From contig NZ_CP065915.1 of the NCBI RefSeq assembly GCF_016134045.1, positions 3,476,501 through 3,540,500 of the forward strand: a stretch of 64,000 bases of DNA. Reading direction: 5' to 3'. The notes beneath the pieces were generated by a model. That model worked only from the letters and a program-made list of their open reading frames with translations, did no database searches and was not told the origin of the DNA. This DNA is from Pelagovum pacificum (GTDB lineage Bacteria; Pseudomonadota; Alphaproteobacteria; Rhodobacterales; Rhodobacteraceae). Of the stretch, positions 60,174-64,000 are shown piece after piece; within the stretch, counting starts at the first letter, position 1, and every line of letters begins with the position of its first letter. Both the position numbers and the translations under genes were made by a program.

Positions 60174-62091
60174 CGTCCCCGTCTTGGTCGTCCGCGGCGG
60201 TGTCGTCTTCACCCTCCGCCGCGTCGCCGTCGTCCGTCGCCTCGTCCTCGACCTGTTCGAGGCCCGTGGGCTCTTCATCGCTACCCGGTTCGATCAGCCG
60301 GAATTCGATCCGGCGGTTCGCTTCCCGGCCCTCTGCGGTGTCATTATCCGCAATCGGGTCGACTTCGCCATAACCAACTGCATCGAAACTTGCCACCGGG
60401 ACCCGGCGCACGCGCAGGGCGGCCAGAACGGCCTCGGCCCGGCGCTGGCTGAGTTCCTGGTTCATTTCCTCGCGACCCTGACTGTCGGTGTAGCCCGCGA
60501 CCTCGACCCTGAGGTCGGGGCAGCGGCGCAGGATCTCGGCGATGTCGTCCACGACCGCCTGCGACTCGCCTGTGATGTCGTCAGACCCCGGTTCGAACGT
60601 GATCTTGCGGCCCGCGGAGACGACCCCGATCTGCTGGAGGCATTCCTCCGGCGTCGGAAGCGCCGCGATCGGATCGAGCGATTCCTCGTAGGTCACGTCG
60701 ATCTCGAAGTCGGCGTCCTGTCCGAGCTTTTCGATCAGCATGCGGGAAATGTCGCCGCTTGCCTCCTGGTTGCCGCTGACGCCCCGCACATCGACCGAGT
60801 CCGGCTCGACCACGACGGACCCGTGCGACAGTTCCGACAGCGCCTGGATCCCGGCGAGCACGCGGACCGACCAGCCTTGCGGCAGTTCTTCGGCGATGCG
60901 CGTTCCCATCGTGATCTCGGAGCCGACGAAGCGGGCGCGGGCGTAGTTCTGGGCCGTCGTGTTCATCAGGTCGTCCTCGACCCGACCGCGAAGCTGGACC
61001 AGCCCCTCGGGGCTGCGCGTCGCGGTGAACTGCGGCGGGCCTTCCTCGCTGACATCCGGGGCGACGGGCAGCACGGCTTCCAGCGCGAAGACGTCGGGGA
61101 GGCTGTTCTCCAGTTCGCCCACGATGCGATCGAATTCGCCCTGCTCGGTCCCCTCGCGGGCGACAAGCAGCACGTCAGCGTCGGACACGGTAACGGTTCC
61201 GCCGCCGAGGTCGTTCACGGCGAGGATCGAGCGGGAGACGGCATCGCTCCAGCTGCGGGAGGGCGTGCCGAGGCCGAGGGGACAGTTGATCTCTCCCTCG
61301 AACCCGGCCGACGTGGCGGCGGCGGCGATGCGAGCCTGCGCGCGATCAGTGTCGGCGGCGCAGGCATCGAAGCGGGCACCGGAGTCGTCGAGGATGAACC
61401 GCGTCGTGAAGGGCGTGATGACCGGACGGGGCGCGCTGATCTCGATCGCGACCTCGACGCCCTGCGGCAACCGCTGGTTCAGCCGTGTTTCGAGTCGCGC
61501 CTTCGCTTCGGGAGAGTCGGCGTTGGCAATGATGTCGACATGTCCGGGCGTCACGGAGATCTTTGAGCGGGGCAGTAGCTCCAGCGCCGTCAGCGCATGT
61601 TCGAGCGCGCGATCCCAGCCTTCCGGCACCGGGTGATCCGCGGTCTCGAGCAGGTCGGTGACCGGCATGTCCTCGGCCGCGGCAGCGATCCGGGCGGCGA
61701 CGTCCTCGCGGTCGGTGTTGGCGGGGACGAGGCCGATCAGGGAGATGCCGGAGTCGTTTCGCAGCATCTCGATCACGAACTCGGGCGGCTCGATCCGGTC
61801 GGGGTCGGCGACGGACATGTTGTCGATCACACGGCTCGCATCAACCTGTGTCCCGGCGATGGTGATGGAGCGGAAACGGACCGCCTCGCTCGGCGCCTCG
61901 CCTTCGAGGATCACCTGCAGGCCATCGCCAAGCACTTCGACCCAGGCCTGGCCCTCGTCCGTGAGCGCCTCCCGCACCGCGATGACCGAGCGGTCCTCCA
62001 CAACGCTCACCGCTGCCCGGGCGCCGATCACCGACAATAGTGCGGCGAGGACGAAAGTTACGGCGACGGTGGCAATGCTCTTGAGGCGCAT
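60166..62091 (-). CDS. OmpA-family outer-membrane protein with BON-like repeats and an acidic tail
   Basis: A 641-residue exported protein. The N-terminal signal/anchor is 'IATVAVTFVLAALLSVIGAR'. Residues about 50-480 contain several repeated alpha/beta units ('GLQVILEGEAPSEAVRFRSI', 'GGTVTVSDADVLLVAREGTE'), reminiscent of BON or ExbD-like periplasmic domains. The C-terminal OmpA domain ('GRKITFEPGSDDITGESQAV' … 'VEVAGYTDSQGREEMNQELS' 'QRRAEAVLAALRVRRV') binds peptidoglycan; its 'EANRRIEFRLIEPG' end is diagnostic. The last 37 residues are nearly all Asp/Glu/Ala. It overlaps the coiled-coil gene. Confidence 0.88.
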   Translation of the reverse strand: MRLKSIATVAVTFVLAALLSVIGARAAVSVVEDRSVIAVREALTDEGQAWVEVLGDGLQVILEGEAPSEAVRFRSITIAGTQVDASRVIDNMSVADPDRIEPPEFVIEMLRNDSGISLIGLVPANTDREDVAARIAAAAEDMPVTDLLETADHPVPEGWDRALEHALTALELLPRSKISVTPGHVDIIANADSPEAKARLETRLNQRLPQGVEVAIEISAPRPVITPFTTRFILDDSGARFDACAADTDRAQARIAAAATSAGFEGEINCPLGLGTPSRSWSDAVSRSILAVNDLGGGTVTVSDADVLLVAREGTEQGEFDRIVGELENSLPDVFALEAVLPVAPDVSEEGPPQFTATRSPEGLVQLRGRVEDDLMNTTAQNYARARFVGSEITMGTRIAEELPQGWSVRVLAGIQALSELSHGSVVVEPDSVDVRGVSGNQEASGDISRMLIEKLGQDADFEIDVTYEESLDPIAALPTPEECLQQIGVVSAGRKITFEPGSDDITGESQAVVDDIAEILRRCPDLRVEVAGYTDSQGREEMNQELSQRRAEAVLAALRVRRVPVASFDAVGYGEVDPIADNDTAEGREANRRIEFRLIEPGSDEEPTGLEQVEDEATDDGDAAEGEDDTAADDQDGDDE

Positions 62092-62152
62092 AGGGGATCA
62101 ACTGGTCGTTTCAGGGTCCGGTATCATTATTCCCGCTGCCCCCTCGCTGCAA

Positions 62153-63112
62153 TCAGACCAGCCCGGCGACGGCGAAAAACAGCACCGGGATCAGGCCGGC
62201 ATTCCGGTTCGATCGAAACAGCGCCAACAGCCTGTCATTGTTGGTCGAATCGAAGCGGACGAGCTGCCACGTCAGGTGCCAGCCCATCGCCCAGCAGCCG
62301 CAGACGGCGATCACAAGACTGAGCACGCTGCGGTCGATCGTCGCGAGGATCGTGGCGAAGCTCAGGAGAATCACCGTACCCACGAGGAATCGCCGGAGCC
62401 ACGTCGGAGCCGTGTCGCCGAACAGCCGGGCGGTGGATTTCACCCCGATCAGCGCGTCGTCCTCCGCATCCTGGTAGGCGTAGACGGTGTCGTAGAACAG
62501 CGTCCAGCAGATGCCGCCGATGTAGGCCACGACCGCAGGCCAGCCGAGATACCCGGTCGTCGCCGTGAAGGTCAGCAGCGCGCCCCAGTTGAAGGCGAGG
62601 CCGAGGAACACCTGCGGCCACCATGTGAAGCGCTTGGCGAAGGGATAGACCGCGACCGGCAGGATCGACAGGAAGCCGAGCAGGATCGCCGGCCAGTTGA
62701 AGGTCAGCAGGATCAGCAAGGCGACCAGCGACTGCGCCAGCATCCAGCCGAGCGCCATGCGCACCTTAACCTGCCCCGACGGAATCGGCCGCTTCGCCGT
62801 GCGCGACACAGATCCGTCGATGTCGCGGTCGGTGATGTCGTTCCAGGTGCAGCCCGCACCGCGCATCAGAACCGCTCCGATGGCGCAGCCGATCCCGATC
62901 CAGAGGTCGTATATCGTGAAGCTGCCCTTCTGCAGTGCGCCGAGGCCGAGCCCCCACCAACAGGGCAGCAGCAACAGCCACGTCCCGATCGGCCGGTCGA
63001 TCCGGCTCAGGCGCAAGTAGGGCCGAAGCGCTGCGGGTGCCTTGTGGTCCACCCAGTTGCCCTTGACCGCGTCGGCGACGCTATCGTCTGGAACCGCCCT
63101 CTCGTCGGTCAT
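62153..63112 (-). CDS. ubiA: 4-hydroxybenzoate polyprenyltransferase
   Basis: A 319-residue membrane prenyltransferase catalysing the second step of ubiquinone synthesis. 'RPYLRLSRIDRPIGTWLLLL' opens the first helix. The first Asp-rich motif 'GAGCTWNDITDRDIDGSVSR' lies near residue 85, and the second 'YDTVYAYQDAEDDALIGVKS' near 208. Nine membrane helices are expected. ATG 63112 is used; its start codon abuts the rsmE start region on the other strand with almost no intergenic DNA. Confidence 0.95.
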   Translation of the reverse strand: MTDERAVPDDSVADAVKGNWVDHKAPAALRPYLRLSRIDRPIGTWLLLLPCWWGLGLGALQKGSFTIYDLWIGIGCAIGAVLMRGAGCTWNDITDRDIDGSVSRTAKRPIPSGQVKVRMALGWMLAQSLVALLILLTFNWPAILLGFLSILPVAVYPFAKRFTWWPQVFLGLAFNWGALLTFTATTGYLGWPAVVAYIGGICWTLFYDTVYAYQDAEDDALIGVKSTARLFGDTAPTWLRRFLVGTVILLSFATILATIDRSVLSLVIAVCGCWAMGWHLTWQLVRFDSTNNDRLLALFRSNRNAGLIPVLFFAVAGLV

Positions 63113-63124
63113 ATGGTCCACCCC

Positions 63125-63841
63125 ATGTCCGATGTCCGGCTCTGTGTAGACCACCCCCTGCAGGAGGGGCAAACCATTCCGCTCTCGCGGGAGCAGGCGC
63201 ATTATCTGTTTGGCGTCATGCGCTTAGCTGTGGGTGCGCAGATCATGCTGTTCAATTCCCGCGATGGCGAGTGGCGTGCGGAGGTCGCGGAGGCCGGCAA
63301 GCGTGGCGGGACGCTGGCGCTGGCGGAGCAGACCATGCCGCTGCGGATGCCCCCCGATGTCTGGATGATGTTCGCCCCGGTGAAGAAGGCTCGCACCGAT
63401 TTCATCGTCGAAAAGGCGGTGGAAATGGGCGCCCGGCGCATCTGCCCGGTACAGACCGAATTCACCAACTCGGAACGGATTCGCCGTGATCGCCTGCAGG
63501 CCCACGCGACCGAAGCCGCCGAGCAGTGCGGAGCGACTTTCGTGCCGGAGGTCGACGATCTGGTCCGCCTCGACCGGCGGCTTGCCGACTGGCCCGGCGA
63601 CCGGCGGCTGATGTTCTGCGACGAGGCGATGGATGGCGATGCCGGCCTGCCCGAAGCCGCTCCCGGTCCCTGGGCGATCCTGATCGGGCCGGAGGGCGGC
63701 TTTTCCGAGCGTGAACGGGCGAGCCTGCGCGGCGCGGCCTTCGCGGTGCCGGTCAGCCTTGGCCCCCGGATCCTGCGGGCCGACACGGCCTCTGTCGCGG
63801 CGATGACGCTCTGGCAGTCGAAACTTGGAGACTGGCAATGA
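63125..63841 (+). CDS. rsmE: 16S rRNA (uracil(1498)-N(3))-methyltransferase
   Basis: A 238-residue SPOUT-class methyltransferase. The N-terminal PUA-like part starts 'VRLCVDHPLQEGQTIPLSRE' 'QAHYLFGVMR'. The catalytic half has 'KARTDFIVEKAVEMGARRIC' near 90, 'RLQAHATEAAEQCG' near 121, and the knotted SAM site 'AILIGPEGGFSERERASL' near 182 with 'LGPRILRADTASVAAMTLWQ' near 213. An ATG four codons upstream (63113) is possible. Its stop overlaps the next gene (ATGA). Confidence 0.93.
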   Translation: MSDVRLCVDHPLQEGQTIPLSREQAHYLFGVMRLAVGAQIMLFNSRDGEWRAEVAEAGKRGGTLALAEQTMPLRMPPDVWMMFAPVKKARTDFIVEKAVEMGARRICPVQTEFTNSERIRRDRLQAHATEAAEQCGATFVPEVDDLVRLDRRLADWPGDRRLMFCDEAMDGDAGLPEAAPGPWAILIGPEGGFSERERASLRGAAFAVPVSLGPRILRADTASVAAMTLWQSKLGDWQ

Positions 63842-64000
63842 GACGCGTGACGACCGTGGACCTTCCTGCTGTCGAGGCGTTCCTGCGCACACGGCTGCCA
63901 CTTGCGATGTTCCAGCTGTCGAACCTCGACCGGTTCGGGCTCGACGGCGACCACGCCTACGCGCCCCGGATGTGGGTGGCCGAGCGGGACGGACAGGTGT
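63838..64000 (+). CDS. N-terminal part of a probable acetyltransferase (continues outside window)
   Basis: Fifty-four codons of a gene that overlaps the rsmE stop by four bases (ATGA). The visible part ('TVDLPAVEAFLRTRLPLAMF' then 'QLSNLDRFGLDGDHAYAPRM' 'WVAERDG') resembles the start of GNAT-type acetyltransferases: an alpha helix and a beta strand leading into 'VAERDGQV'. The acetyl-CoA motif would be further on. The family call is tentative. Confidence 0.5.
   Translation, partial: MRRVTTVDLPAVEAFLRTRLPLAMFQLSNLDRFGLDGDHAYAPRMWVAERDGQV

Noticed and set aside
61658..63124. Long in-frame plus-strand extension upstream of rsmE
   Set aside because: It runs antisense through the OmpA and ubiA genes; the rsmE family start lies at 63125.
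1..64000. Prophage, insertion sequence, CRISPR array, toxin-antitoxin or integrase genes
   Set aside because: I looked for transposase, integrase, repeat-spacer and toxin-like patterns and saw none; the gene content is chromosomal and ordinary.

Overview
The window looks like chromosome of a high-GC alphaproteobacterium, most likely a Rhodobacterales/Roseobacter-group organism. The basis is third-position GC bias, alphaproteobacterial markers (TrcR/DUF1013, a COQ9-family protein, membrane-anchored cytochrome c552/CycM divergent from prephenate dehydratase, a ClpS with the short alpha-type leader, DUF1244) and the ubiquinone and haem gene set. No lineage assignment was computed. No prophage, insertion sequence, CRISPR array or plasmid backbone is visible, and most genes are housekeeping.

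Layout. 1-7252 is a carbohydrate-utilisation-like operon: the end of a LacI-type regulator, a family-5 substrate-binding protein, two permeases, two ATPases and a GH172/DUF2961 hydrolase. A tRNA-Met(CAT) lies at 7555-7631. 7737-10366 holds an FAD-dependent 2-hydroxyacid dehydrogenase and an MFS transporter. 10336-15165 carries three haem genes (hemC, hemE, hemF) around a putative amidoligase plus class-I glutamine-amidotransferase-like hydrolase pair. 15239-20357 holds a small lipoprotein, a structured repeat, an SDR protein lacking the catalytic lysine, an rRNA methyltransferase, clpS, a HAD phosphatase and a D,D-carboxypeptidase with a SPOR domain. 20422-26473 is a yejABEF-type peptide ABC operon. 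26708-30420 holds cycM, pheA, a methyltransferase, an SRPBCC protein and nudC. 30715-35186 holds the SRP RNA, rsgA, a probably frameshifted micro-gene and dnaX-ybaB-recR.

35259-40946 carries trcR, RNase T2, a PLP enzyme, a VOC protein, an aldo/keto reductase, a quinone oxidoreductase and COQ9. 41060-45873 carries rpsU, a DUF3299/PCuAC copper-type pair, exoD, a thioredoxin-like protein, yghU, mscL and a GST. 45955-53489 is a translation block on the minus strand (rpmI, rplT, dedA, a class-III aminotransferase, pheS, two small genes, pheT). 53600-64000 holds pyk, an N-formylglutamate amidohydrolase, DUF1244, an FMN reductase, sodC, two very small genes, a D-amino-acid transaminase, a rhodanese, a membrane coiled-coil protein, an OmpA-family protein, ubiA, rsmE and the start of a probable acetyltransferase.

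The least ordinary signals are in non-coding or marginal sequence: (i) a multi-hairpin intergenic element with recurring GCA triloops at 15648-15778, and a related inverted copy at 45882-45946 in which one stem differs by compensated changes; (ii) two back-to-back 21-bp perfect palindromes overlapping a 12-codon mini-ORF immediately before recR; (iii) a 5' leader that can pair with the rpsU Shine-Dalgarno; (iv) intercistronic hairpins after the substrate-binding-protein gene in both ABC operons; and (v) a small conserved-looking ORF broken by one base before dnaX. No clearly novel multi-gene system is evident. The best candidates are the GH172 transporter operon, the amidoligase/amidotransferase pair and the His-rich PCuAC-like protein.
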